Positions 12,301 to 26,200 of a stretch of DNA of 64,000 nt are shown here, piece by piece. Under the pieces are notes generated by a model. It saw nothing but the letters and a program-made list of their open reading frames with translations, was not told where the DNA came from and searched no databases. Both the position numbers and the translations under genes were made by a program. Source of the stretch: Triplophysa rosa (taxonomy: Eukaryota > Chordata > Actinopteri > Cypriniformes > Nemacheilidae); contig NC_079893.1 of NCBI RefSeq assembly GCF_024868665.1, positions 13,556,613 to 13,620,612 of the forward strand. The letters run 5' to 3'. Numbering within the stretch: the first letter of the stretch is position 1; each line of letters begins with the position of its first letter.

Positions 12301-15300
12301 TGCGTTGTCATTGACATCTTGCATAGTGATGGTCATTCTGGCATAAGCTGTCTGGTGTCCATTATCAGCCAGAACCACAAGATAAATTTTACGCTCTACC
12401 TCAAAGTCCAGCAGTCTTTGTTCCCTAACAGTGATATCTCCTGTCAGAGCGAAATAGTGAATTCAACAGATGTATTATTTTTTGTTAGTACGACTGCCCT
12501 TTTTGATCTAGAGACACAAGTCAGAAAAAATGGCAATGCCACTAGACCACAAAGAAAAGGATGTTTATACTACAAAGCATGATACTGTTTATTTTTATAC
12601 AACCACTATTTGTTACTTTTACTTAGTAAAACTTCAAGTGGCTTTAAATTCTTTGAATAGTTGAAAGTCGTCTGGTTTTGATTTCTCTACTGTTTTCAAA
12701 CAAGAGTCAACAAAGCAACAAGTCAAACAAAAGAATGGCTGAATTCTTGTTTCTTCTTCAGAATTCTTGTAATGTCTTTTATATTTACGCTATATATAAA
12801 CTATATCTAGTTTGACAAGTAAACCACAAGGACTTAAAGTGTGTGAAATTTAATGTAACGGATTATACAACAATGTAATACTTATATTTTGAACATGGGC
12901 CACTGTTACCAGTTCTGCTCAACCCATTCTGAGAGGGATTTGAACCAGTGATAGTTCACCCAAAGATGTAAATTTTGTCATAATTTGCTCAACCTCTGTA
13001 TGGCTTTCTTTCTTCTGCAGAACACAACAGAAGATATTTTCAAGAATGTTGGTAACCGAACAACAGTGGTACCCATTGACTTGCACTGGTTTTGTGTACG
13101 TACATAAGAAAGAATGGGTACCAACGTTGTGTGGTTACCAACATTCTTCAAAATATCTTCTGTTGTGTTCTGCAGAAGAAAGAAAGCCATACAGATTTGA
13201 AATGACTAGAGCGTAAGTACATGATGACAGAATTTTCATTTTTAGGTGAACTATCCCTTTAAGAGTTTTATACAGTTACAATTTTAATAGAGAAGGCAAA
13301 AGTAACCCTTCAAATCCTCACCTGTACTCAGGTTTATAGTAAAGGCTTCATTCTCATTGCCACTGAAAATACTGTACTTGATTGTTGCATCTTCTGCTGT
13401 CTGGTCATGAGCTACAACATTTGCCACCCAAGAGCCTTACAAATGAGAACACATTAAGTCATAACCAATACTACAAATACCTTATGTCAAACACAGGTAA
13501 AATCCCATGTGAAACTAAACAGACAATACGCCCTTTTCACAATGACGTCACTTAACTTCCGCCTTTTTGCAAAGCAGTGTATCATAACATCCGTCTTGCA
13601 ACAAACAAGAAGAAGAAGAAGAACTTCCGTTTTGCCGTCGCGCTGGAATTTAACAACAGTGAGAAAAAAAACTGACAGAACACGTATTCAAGTACTTATC
13701 CTTGCACCTTCGCTAACACAAAAAGAAAACAAAACACTTACCTTCATAATCAAACAGGTACTGTTCAACTTAGAATTTGTATCCTTTCTCTAGCTTTGAT
13801 CTTGTCGTTAGCGAAAATTTGTCTGCAAGACGTTGTACATCATCTAGACGTATTTGTGGCAGATGTGCAAGCCACTTGGTAAACTCCATTCTGAGGCGCT
13901 ATAGCGGAAGTAACTTCTTCTTCTTGAGTTTTACTGGCGGTTGGCAAATCAGCTTATAGGTGCATTACCGCCACCTTATGAACTGGAGTGCTAGCGGAAG
14001 TAATGATACACTGCTTCGCGGCAGAACGGAAGATGCGTGTCGTCATGTGAAAAGGGCGTATAATGAGACCAAGTTTCTCAAAGCCCACCTGTCTTGCTGT
14101 TCTCCAACATGGTGACTTCATAGAGCTCCTCTGTAAACTGCAACTGTGGTTTATCTCCGTTCAGCTGAACAAGCAACAGACAATTGGAGGTGAGGGAAGG
14201 TCTACCCAGATCTGCAGCTTGCACACGGAGTAAGTGTGTTCCTGAAACCCCATTCCTCAAGGGAGCTTTCAACCTCACGGCTCCAGAAATCCTGTCAACC
14301 TGAAACAGCTCATCTTCTGCTAAGCTAAACACCACCTTCCCATTGTCCCCTTGGTCTGGATCCCGGGCTACAACCGTAAAGATGGGCTGATGGAGACGTG
14401 TGCTCATGGAAGCCACTGACACCCTCATGTTTTCCTCCAAACACGATGGTGGGTTGTCATTAATATCTTCTACTTGTATCGTAACTATAGCGACTGAGCT
14501 GCGTGGGCCCAGCTTGCAGCCGTCTGTAGCTACAGCACGAAAAACATGCTGAGAACGGGTTTCGCGGTCCAGAGGTTTCGTCAGTCGTATCACGCCAGTG
14601 GAGCCATCAACATGAAAGTTTCCAGAATTCTCCTCCACCAAAGAGTATGTGACTATACCATTGGACCCCTCGTCTGCATCCCGTGCAATGAGATGTATGA
14701 TCTCAGAACCGACAGGAAGGTCCTCCCTAAGGGTGGCACGGTAAGTTTTCCGTGTGAATGTGGGGATGTTGTCGTTTTCATCGGAGAGGGTAATGTGCAG
14801 GAGTGCGGTGGAGTTCAGGGGTGGATGCCCACTGTCAGATGCAGTGATGCGGAGAGTGTAGTTTGATCGTTCCTCTCGGTCCAAGACTCTAGTGGTGTTT
14901 ATTGCCCCAGTCACACAGTCAATACTAAAATATTTTTTTGCATTTTCTAACAACAGATGATAAATGAAAAAAAGAGAAAAAGTGGTGATTTATATTTTAA
15001 AATGATTAATACATTAATAAGTAAATTTTTGATATAGTAATGCGTAAAACAGCATCACTGCAGTAAAGAAAACATATGTCAAATCAGTATAGGCCTGTGT
15101 TAAAGGGATAGTTCACCCAAAAATGAAAATTCTGTCATCATTTACTCACCGTCAGGTTGTTCGAAATCTGTATACATTTCTTTGTTCTGATGAACACACA
15201 GAAAGATATTTGGAAGAATGATTGTAACCAGACAGTTCTTGGCCAACATTAACTACCATAGTAGGAAAAATTACAATGGTAGCCAAATGTGTCCCAGAAC

Positions 15301-17239
15301 AGTTTGCTTTCCTATATCCTTCAAAATATCTTATTTTGTGTTTAACAGAACAAAGAAATTTACAAATAAATTTTCATACTATGACAGTCAATGGTGGATA
15401 AGAACTGTTTGGTTACAAGCATTCTTCCAAATATCTTTCTCTGTGTTCTTCAGAACAAAGAAATGTATACAGATTTGGAAGAACTTGAATGCGAGTAAAC
15501 AAAGACAGAATTTTCATTTTTGGGTGAACCATTCCTTTAAACTATAATTGAAGAATAAAGTAAGTTAGTTGAACTTATTTACCTTCTATTGAGTACTGAA
15601 TTGTTCCATTTAGTCCATTATCAATATCTGAGGCCTTGACCGTGTGAATGACTCCAAGAGGCAAATTTTCTGGAATTATTATGTGCAAGTCAGGCTGGGA
15701 AAATTGTGGAGTGTTGTCGTTGTCATCAAGAATAAAGCAGAAGACTGTGGCGGTGCTGGAGAGAGAGGGTGTGCCGCTATCCTCTGCCTGAACTGTAAAA
15801 CAGCCAACAAATATGGAATGAAGTGGCCAGATTGATATTAAATGTGCTGAAACAAAGAAAAATAGATTTCCATTTGTTTTTCACAATAATCATTCCAATA
15901 CAAAATCAATTTTTATGTTATCCTAGCGATTCCCATTATTTTATTTGATGAATAGTTCATAAGCAGTCAAACAATAACATGTAAAACATCTGAAATCATT
16001 TACCAAGCAAAAAATCATATGACAATGTATAATTCTACAAATAATTTTGTAAGTAAAGCAATAATTCTTTCCAACTGCTAAAAAACACTTAACTCTAAAA
16101 TGATAGACTTGAGTTTATTTAAAACATAAGTCTATCACAAAGCCAAGTTTGAAAAAAACCCTCAAAATATTCTCTACAGTTTGGTGAAAACAGATGTGGG
16201 AGGTCCAAAATGAGATGACGTCAATGCAATGAACGTGTCATTTAAATTCTGTTCTAGCATGCTGAAATGTTCTCAAAAGAAAAACAAAGTAATCAAACAA
16301 CAAAACACAGCAAAAAGTGCTTGTTTTTCTGGAGGGCTGAATGAACTGCAGTGGTAGGTAGAGAGGAAGAAGACATCACCTCTGAGAGTTAATCTGGGTT
16401 GGATCTCTCGGTCCAGCTGTGTGGAGGTGCTGATCTGACCGGTGTGAGAGTTTATCACGAAGAGCTCATATCCTAAACCGGGCAGCAGGCTGTAGTTCAC
16501 GGCAGCGTTCTCTTCTGCGGAAACAAACACGGTCAATTCTAGTCAAATTAGAGTGTTTGCTTGTCTACAAGAAGCCCTGACATATAATTGTAGACGGCAT
16601 GACATTGTGACAGTGAGGTTAAGTACTACAAGTAATCCTCTCTTTTATGTGCGTCTTTCGGGACCTTTGTGCTACTGCTGCCAACAAATAAGGAGAGCTT
16701 TGCTCTGGTTGTTTGAGTTCAGTCTTTGTTTACTGTAGCGGTTTTAGCTAACGTTATTATATTGATGAGTAAAGCTCACCAAATATGGTTCTCCGCCAGA
16801 TCTTTCAAGATCATATCCGTGAAATGAGTTATTTAAAACATCAATTTCAGTCAAGGAATTAGTTTAGCTCAAAGGAAAATACGTATAATAATCGTGATCA
16901 AATATACATATTTTATGGTCTCTGATTAGTAATATAAAGCATAACAATACTTGTATGCATTCGTCCAGCGAATGCCTCAATGATATTATATACTTTACAT
17001 TATCTCATGGCCATAAGTAACGTGACTTTACCAAACAGGATTTAGAGCAAAGGTAGCGTAAATCGAAACACAGTAAAAGGGACCAAGTTTGTGAGCGTGA
17101 ATACAGAAAACCCATCACAAATGAATATATATTGTTGTTTATTAAACTCTACTCTACATGATAAAAAAAAACAATGACGATCGCATAAAACAAACAAATA
17201 CATGAACACAAATGCGCTAGGAAGCGCTGAGAGACAAAG

Positions 17240-17270
<31 letters not shown>

Positions 17271-20200
17271 GACAGAGAGGGCATGGCAGCGATTTCTGAA
17301 CACCAATAAAAATCATCTTTAACAAAGAGGCACAGACTTAACGCAGCTATTCTATAAATAGAAACGGATACTTGCAAGCTCTGTGCTGGACCGATATCTG
17401 TATGCGCGTGTAGAGATGGAATTGTTCAAAAGGTTTCAGAAGGCAGTCCTGCCGAAAGTTGCGGGCCTCGTGGTCGGCCGCATGGCTTAACCACGTGGCA
17501 GTAGAAGTCCATTGTTCCATCTTTTCCCCCAGTGGGGGGAAAAAGGCAGTCTCCGAAGAGACACCACGAAACACGTTTTGGAGGCAGGTATAGCAGAAGA
17601 GAAGAGAGGAAGAGAGCATCTTTTCAGAGCAGGCTCGATATTTAACCTCATGAGAGGGCATGCCCACCTGAGTTTGAATCGACCAATCAGAGTTGAGCAG
17701 GGAAGAGGTTCTTTGTCCACTCAACAGCTAATTTGCATCTTTATGACCTCCTGGCAACTTTACAAAATACCATTCCAAATTATAACATAATGAAAAGAGA
17801 ATGTTCTATGGTCACACAATATATGTAAACTAGGAGGAATTGTAAAGACAAACATTTATATATCAAATATGCTAAGGTTTGAATTGCATCAAGTCATGAT
17901 TCATTCGGAGGTACGAATACAAACAAAGCCTGAATTAACTTGCCTATTTAACAATTACACATTATTTAAAAATGGCAAGAGCGACAACATATAACCTAGA
18001 TATTTAGATATATTTATAGAAAAGGACAGTTGAATCACACAAGTTCCTATTTGTCAGAGAAGTTTCTCTGGTTAGCCTCAGATGTTAAATTTCAGATTAG
18101 ACAAAGAGACTTCTCCCCTCTGCTTTGAAGCTTAGGAGTCGTAAAATATCCCACAGAGAAACAAAAGGGGGTTATCCACACTTTCGGTGAGAGCACCAAC
18201 CTAAACTCAGACCCCTGGAGCTAGGTTTTGACTCTGGTCTTTTGATGATGGTATCAAGAAAACAGGAGAAAGGGGAGTGGAGGGAGTGGATGGCTCTTCT
18301 TTCAATGACTCCGACCATGTGGCTTATGCTAAATTCTCTACATTACCATCCTGTCTCGCAAAATGCCATTTCTGATCCTTATCTGATGCTATCTGATCTT
18401 TGAGATGGAAACAGTACTAAAGAAATAAAACTTTATAAAATTTACAGCATTTTTACGAAAAGACAATAGTAAAGAGAGGAAAAGGAAACAAGAGCTGGCT
18501 GGCTGGTGGAGGATCAATGTACAAAGTGTGAACACACACAGACACGCTCAGATCAGACACAAATACAGAGAGAGACACGTATACTAGAATATGCATACGG
18601 TTACACTTATTCTTATTCAGACAGACAGACACACATTCTGACAAACAAACAGACACACAGACCGAGAGAACTTTATCACCAGCCACAAACATATCCATCA
18701 GCTTTACGGCTGTACTAAAATCGAATCGCATTAATGTAACAGAGATAGTTGAATCAATTACTAATAGTATTCATTTTCACCTGATGGGCAGGAGCATTTG
18801 GCACGCTGGTTTTGTGGAGTTCCACGTAATGGAAGATAAAAATCAAAGAACAAACCATAGACCACACTGCTGAAAGGAGTGAATTCGAGAAAAAATAAGT
18901 GGCTTTTATTAGCACAGATGGCTTGAGTTAGTGAATCATCACACACAATTTCAAATATCCTGCAGGAGGACTGACTGCTGTTCTAGGATAATGTCAGAAA
19001 GGCAGAGACAGGCAGACACTGATATTGCGGCTGAGGTATTTTAAAAGGGCCTGGTAGATTTGTGAATATTTGGACTAGGGTCAAGGCGAACAGAATAACA
19101 CGCAGTGAGCGAAAAAGAACACAAAGACCTGTTGATTTATGTTAGCAATCAAGCTCAACAAAACATGATTCAGGTGGATGTAGGTTTTAACCGCAGCGCG
19201 CTAACTAAATAAATGCCAAGCTTGACGACCAAGGCTGTCTGCTTCTCCAGACTTAAATCATGATGGACAATGTGTACAGTAAAAGCAAAATGTCAGGTTT
19301 CTCTTGTTGACAGGTTTCACACCCAAAATGAAGAAATTTGCAAGTAACTATTATAGGAGTGAGTATTACAGTGTAGAAATGGCTGTACTGTACTATACAA
19401 CCGTCCTATAATGTACTATTATAATACAAAAATCTTTAGGTAAAAAGCAATTCAAATAAAACCAAGTAATGTAAAATGCAATACACTGGCAAAAACATAA
19501 CTGCATTTTAGTTAGTTTATTAAACTTTAACTATGCAGACAATGATATCATTTAACTAAAAAACAATGAACCAATATGACTGAACAAAATGCAAATCTAA
19601 GTTATGACTAACCTAAGAAAAATGTGTTTTAAATATTTTAAGCTTGGAAGAATATGGAAGATTTGTGTAATGAAGTGGTGCAAATTGTAAGTAACAATAC
19701 TGCCATCTACAGTAGGTGAGCTGTCGGCAACAGCCTCAAGGGAAGCACTTGGGTACTCGTTTTAATTTCTATATTTATATTATATTTAAAGGAAATATAT
19801 GACTTTTTTCACAATTACGAGTTTAGTTAATAATGCATTATTTTGTTAGAATACTTTTCTACATTTTGTGTTGTTTTCTTAATAGCATAGCGACTTGCAT
19901 TCCATGACACAGGATACAGGTTTGGAATGACATGAAGGTAAATAAATGATGACTGCATTTTCATTCTTGGGTGAACTATCCATTACATAAACTATTCCTT
20001 CTAACTGGATTGGGTTATACGATTTTTAGGTTAATACAATGAGATTTTGATGTGGTACCTGAGTCCATGTCAACTGCGGTGACCGTGAAAACGACCTCTC
20101 CTCGTTCTCTGTTCTCCATTACTGTGGTATTGTAAACATGCTGCTGGAAAACAGGAGGCTGATCATTAACATCCTGAACCTCGACTGTGAGTGTCTGAGT

Positions 20201-23200
20201 AGAAGACAGAGACGGAACGCCATTGTCTGTGGCCTGTACTGTGAGGATGTGGTAATGCTGGGATTCATAATCCAGAGAAGTGTTCAGGTACAGATGCCCT
20301 GACAGAATGAGAGAGCAGTATTGCACAAATAAATACAAATATATGTGACATATAAATTAGACATCTTTGCTTTATTCAGTTTGATATTTCAGCAATACCA
20401 AAAAATCATTTTCACTTAAATCTATCCCATAATAGGCATCCTACCTGTCTCTTCAATGTGAAAGTAGCCCTTTTTATTTCCTGATAAAATACTGTAAATC
20501 ACATGTCCGTTACTTCCTTCATCTTCATCTTTGGCCATCATGTGATGAAAAAACAGTCCCAACTCTGCATCTTCTGAGACACGAACTGTATCCACAGAAA
20601 CAAACGTGGGGCTGTTGTCATTGACGTCCAACAGAATCACCTGAGCTATGACAGAGGGATGTTTCTGATTGTTAGGGTCACCCATGTGGTCACTGGCAGT
20701 CACTTTAAATATGTAGCTTTTGCTACGCTCGCGGTCCAGCTGCGTGTTTGTCATGAGGACTCCAGTGTGAGGGTTGATGTGAAAAGGCAGTTCCTCTTTG
20801 GAAACATCAGGGTCAAAGGTCAAAGAATAAAACAGCTCACTGTTTTGCAGGCTTCCGTCCCCATCGCGTGCGTTAAAGACATACACCGCTGTTCCATTGA
20901 CCATGTCCTCCTGGACACAGAATGCTACAATGTTGTCATTATAGGGGAACCAGGGGGTGTGGTCATTGACATCAGTTACACTGATTGCTACAAATATGGT
21001 GGCATTGAATGTGGGCGGGGCTTCTGCAAGTACAACCAAAAAGTAACGCTGTGTGACTTCGTAGTCCAGATGCTGCGCCACATAGAGTTCGCCACTTTGG
21101 ATACTAAACTGCAACTTTCCATCGCCCTCCACAATAGAGTATCGCAACTGTGTATCTGGTGCCATAGAAATCCCAAGTGATCCAATAACAGTTCCAATCT
21201 TCACATCTTCTTGTACCGTAAAGTGTCTGAAGCCTTGAAAATCAGCATAAACCTGTAATAAAAAACAGCCTCAGACACTGTCTTAAAGAAGAATAAAGAT
21301 TAATTAAGGAATAAATATATAACTATTTTACCAAACACTTCAATCCAAGGTCACTTAAAATACACTTTAAACATAGACAATGGCACAACATCACTTTTGT
21401 GAACAGACCAGCTCTCCAACACCTTTCTCCAGATTATGTTATTAAAAAATGTGACGCACACATCTGTGTTTTCATAACTTTGAGCACCTGTATGTGAACA
21501 ACTGCAGTCTCCTCCAGAGGTACAGAGCCACTGTCTATGGCAACCACCTTCAGGGTATAATTCATCTGCGGGTTTGAGGAGAATCGCTCTGTCACCTTGA
21601 TATCCCCACTCCGGCTGTCACTACTAAAGTGGCCCATGCGATCATCTGAAGGTATGAAGAAGAAGTACGATGCAGAATCAAACTTAATTAATTTGCTATT
21701 TAGCTATACAACAACTGCAATCTCTGTATCACTTTACCTTTTATGAGAAACCTGACAGTTCCATTTTCTCCAGCATCCTGGTCTTTGGCAAACATACTGA
21801 TTATAACAGAGCCCACTGGAATGCCTGCCCACACCTGTACACCAAGCCAAATTTACATTTATGCATTTACAGTGCATTTAAGAAAGATATACATGTTTAT
21901 TAGTTGTGTGCTCTGGATATTAAACCCATGACCATGGTGTGGCTAAAACCATGCCGTACCAGTTGAGCTAACATGCAAAAAATCTGCTTTGTAAAAATGA
22001 TGGTATACATGTGCCATTTTACATCTGCCAGAAACTGCATAAACCATAACTGTCGTGATTCACGGCAGGATCCCTTGTTATGTGTGGAGAGAAACGTATT
22101 ATTGTCCTCTTGACAATAATATGCGTTCTCTCCGGTGTCCCGTCTTCTAGCCCCGCCCTCTCGTTACCTCGTTAGCTTCTCCTTAGTGTTTGATCCCTGT
22201 CACCTGCCCGTCACCCTCCCTGTGTTATCATCCCTTGTTTGTATTCCCCTATATATTAACCTTGTGTCTCTTGTCTTGTGCTGATTCGTTTTGTATTACC
22301 TTGTATTGTTCCTGGTCTCAAGCTCTAGTAAGTTGTCTCGTATATATTGTTTTTGCTCTGTCTTGCGTTTATCTAGTGTTAGTCCTGTCTCAGATTTATA
22401 TGGTTCTTTTGGTTACCTCGTCCGCCGGTTTTGTCCCCCACGTGGGAAGTTTTGGTTTATGTTTTATATGTGGTTATAGTGCTGTTCTCTTTTTGTCTTC
22501 CCCCATCGTGGGTGTTTGATTTGTGTTTTTTGTAATAAATTCTGTTAACCCCTTCTACGCTGTCTGCATCTGGATCCTCATTGAGATCAATGCAGGAACG
22601 AATGCAAGAGAGGACCCAGCAGACAGCGAGTTCCACTCTTTGCGGCCTGCGGAGCCGAGGAGGCTCACATCTTATACGGCCTCCGCAGAAGGGGCGGACA
22701 TCAGGGACTTCGCCTGGGAGTTCCTAGCCTCTGCGGGCAATTCGGGGTTCACCGAGGCGGAACTCAAAGTCATTTTTAACGGCTGACCTCGATGACACCC
22801 TCAAGCCTCAGAAGGTAAGGATGCTTAGGCCCTGGGTTTCATCAACCTACTCCGGTTCGGATGCAGTGAGGAGCCCGGGACCCTACCGCGCCGGGAACTC
22901 CACCACCTCTGCCCATACCGGAGGACCGCATCCTGGCTGTGGTTTCCTGGAAGACCCCACTTCCGCCTCATCCCCTGCTACCTCGTCACCACCAGTCACC
23001 TCCGTGGCAAGCGGGGGAGGAGAGTGTCCTCGGGGTCCTCTTCTAGAGGCATTCCAGCGGAGCTAGCTCCTTACCACTCTTGCAGCCGACACACAGGCAG
23101 AGTGTTCGGTTCAAGAAGAAGAGGCCGGCGGGCAGCGCGGCTTCCTGGGAAGCGTGTCCAGCCCGCATCCAGTCCGGTGGTCAGCCGGCGTCCAGTCCGG

Positions 23201-26200
23201 TGGTGCAGCCGGCGTCCAGTCCGGTGGTGCAGCCGGCGTCCAGTCCGGTGTCAGCCGGCGTCCAGTCCGGTGATCCAGCCGGCGTCCAGTCCGGTGTCAG
23301 CCGGCGTCCAGTCCGGTGGTGCAGCCGGCGTCCAGTCCGGTGTCCAGCCGGCGTCCAGTCCGGTGCGTGCAGCCGGCGTCCAGTCTTGTGTCCAGTCATT
23401 GTGTCCAGTCCTGTGTCCAGCCGGTATCCAGTCCGGTGTCCAGCCGGCGTCCAGTCCGTTGTGTCCAGTCCGTGTCCAGTCTTGTGTCCAGTCCGTGCCA
23501 GCCGTGTCCAGTCCGGTGATCCAGCTCGTTGCGTCCAGTCCGGTGACCAGCCGGCGTCCAGTCCGGTGATCCAGCCGGCGTCCAGTCCGGTGATCCAGCC
23601 GGCGAGTCCAGTCCGGTGATCCAGCCGGCGTCCAGTCCGGTGATCCAGCCGGCGTCCAGTCCGGTGATCCAGCCGGCGTCCAGTCCGTGTCCAGCCGGCC
23701 TTCCAGCCGGTGTCAAGCCCTGTCCAGCCGGCCTTCCAGCCGGCGTCAAGCCCTGTCCAGCCGGCCTTCCAGCCGGCGTCAAGCCCTGTCCAGCCGGCCT
23801 TCCAGCCGGCGTCAAGCCCTGTCCAGCCGGCCTTCCAGCCGTCCAGCGGCTTCAGGACAGCCCTTCCAGCCGGCGCAGCCCTGTCCAGCCGCTTTCCAGC
23901 CGGTCCCTGGGAGACTCCCAGGGTCAAAGTCTGTTCCCCCCAGGACTTATCTAAGTCCCCCAGGACTCCGCGCCCTCGAGCGCAGCCGGGGACTGGGACT
24001 ATTCCCCCAACCTTTTCTGGACTGCCCCTATGGGCTCTTGTTTGGCCCCACCCCCCCTCTCATGTTTGTTATTTTTATTGCTCACCCCAACCCATGTTAT
24101 GTTTGTCTTGTCTGCCCATTGATTTTGTTTTCTTTGTTTTGTCACAGTCTGTCTTGTCCTGTTTGTCACCTTGAGGAGCGTCAGGATATCGCTCCTTAAG
24201 GCGGGGGGTTTGTCGTGATTCACGGCAGGATCCCTTGTTATGTGTGGAGAGAAACGTATTATTGTCCTCTTGACAATAATATGCGTTCTCTCCGGTGTCG
24301 CGTCTTCTAGCCCCGCCCTCTCGTTACCTCGTTAGCTTCTCCTTAGTGTTTGATCCCTGTCACCTGCCCGTCACCCTCCCTGTGTTATCATCCCTCGTTT
24401 GTATTCCCCTATATATTAACCTTGTGTCTCTTGTCTTGTGCTGATTCGTTTTGTATTACCTTGTATTGTTCCTGGTCTCAAGCTCTAGTAAGTTGTCTCG
24501 TATATATTGTTTTTGCTCTGTCTTGCGTTTATCTAGTGTTAGTCCTGTCTCAGTTTTATATGGTTCTTTTGGTTACCTCGTCTGCCGGTTTTGTCCCCCA
24601 CGTGGGAAGTTTTGGTTTGTTTTATATGTGGTTATAGTGCTGTTCTCTTTTTGTCTTCCCCCATCGTGGGTGTTTGATTTGTGTTTTTTGTAATAAATTC
24701 TGTTAACCCCTTCTACGCTGTCTGCATCTGGATCCTCATTGAGAATCATGACACATAACTACACCTTTTCCACTAAAGCTGTATTCTCATAAACTGTAAG
24801 AAAAAAAATAACAAATGTATATCTAGGCCGGGTCACTAACTTTATGGATATTTTTCCCCATTTTATTAACTCACTAAACCTACAGAAAACACAAATATAT
24901 CTATGAGAATTATGTTGTAACCACAAAAATGTAAAATGCAATGCAAACATTTTTATCAACCATTTTCTTGAGGTATCACCTTGGGATGCTTATCGTATTG
25001 AAATGTATTGAAGTATCTATAACACTTTACAATGACTAACAATGAACAAAACTTCTACAACATTTATTAATCTTAGTTCATGTTTAGTTCATAATTTACT
25101 AAAAAAAAACATAATTAAATACACCATGAATAATTGTTGACTAACTAACATGATAAAAGATTAATAAATGCTGAAAACTATATTGCTCATAGTTAGTCCA
25201 TGTTAGTTAAAGGTGCGTTCACCCAAAAATGAACCAAACAAATCGATTGACTCCTATAGTATTTATTTTCCCTACTATGGAAATAAATGGGGGGTGGGAT
25301 CTGTTTGGGTCCTGACATTCTTCCAAGTATCTTCCTTTGTGTTCAGCAGAACAAAGAAATTTATACAGGTTTTGAACAACCTGAGGGTGAGTAAATGATG
25401 ACAGAATTTACATTTTTTGTGTGAACTATTCCTTTAATGCATTTACTAATGTTAACAAACACAACCTTATTGTAAAGTGTTACCAAACTATATGTGCTGT
25501 GCTCTTATTGGGTGCTATTTCTTTATTATTCTGCTTCCATTTTATTTTAAACTTATTGGTAATAGGTTAATTTAATTTCGATAAAATTGTGTTGTACTGA
25601 CTGTGTCCTGTAGAGTAAGTGTGACTTTGACCTGTATAGTTAACTCTTTAGTTGCAGGCAGGTGCATGAACTGTGGGGGGTTGTCGTTGATGTCTGTGAC
25701 TAGAATGTAAACAACAGTTGTGCTGTTGAGACGAGGTCGACCCTGATCTGTCACCATCACCCTCAGCACATGTTGAGCCTGCTCCTCACGATCCAAGGCC
25801 ACCAGGTTTATGATCTCTCCTATAGCCAGAGAAAGAGAATTTAGACCACTTTTCAAGATGTATACACGTCTTCATTAAAAATAACAAAAATTCCATCATT
25901 AAAAATAACAAAAATTCCAGGCATCTGTGCTCAAAATAAGATCATAGGAGCTCAATTTGTAAAATAATATTAAATAATAAAAATCACAAGGAATCATCTG
26001 AATGACATTCGATATTCATTTGAAAGTAATTCTGACCTGTTCTGGAGTTGATGCTAAAGTATTTTCCATCAGACAACAGGATGTAGGATAACATTCCATT
26101 ATTCTGAGAATCTCTGTCTGTGGCTTTTACTGTTCCTATTAGCCCATGAGGGGCTGGTCCCTCTTGCACACTAAAGAAATACACATCCCTACTAAATACA

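Larger units (their letters stand above)
16515..20058. other. dachsous intron 10, no gene recognised
   Basis: 3.5 kb of sequence with a GA-rich tract (17232-17280), CA-rich patches (18532-18545, 18620-18662) and a GC-rich stretch with CCCCCAGTGGGGGGAAAA at 17526. Short open frames lack family resemblance. The MITE fragment at 19870-19982 is listed separately. Confidence 0.5.
22051..24753 (+). mobile_element. Non-autonomous Ty3/gypsy-like LTR retrotransposon
   Basis: Two long direct repeats (22051 to about 22588, and 24211-24753) enclose about 1.6 kb and lie between CATAAC direct repeats at 22045-22050 and 24754-24759. Ends are TGTCGTGATTC and GAATCATGACA, which are near-perfect inverted ends. 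A polypurine tract (AAGGCGGGGGG) precedes the right LTR. There is no protease, reverse transcriptase or integrase, so it depends on another element. The inside has a decayed gag-like start and a minisatellite. It lies antisense to dachsous in intron 6. Assignment to gypsy rests on end structure only. Confidence 0.85.

Noticed and set aside
20659..21180. 173-codon plus-strand open frame
   Set aside because: It is the antisense of dachsous exon 9, whose minus-strand frame has canonical cadherin motifs.
23024..24199. Long overlapping open frames on both strands (up to about 250 codons)
   Set aside because: They arise from 24- and 33-base repeats without stops; neither strand shows a domain and the frames shift wherever unit length varies.
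22190..24693. Hydrophobic open frames in the two LTRs (109, 95 and 80 codons)
   Set aside because: They are LTR promoter and leader sequence, present twice because the LTR is duplicated, with no conserved protein.
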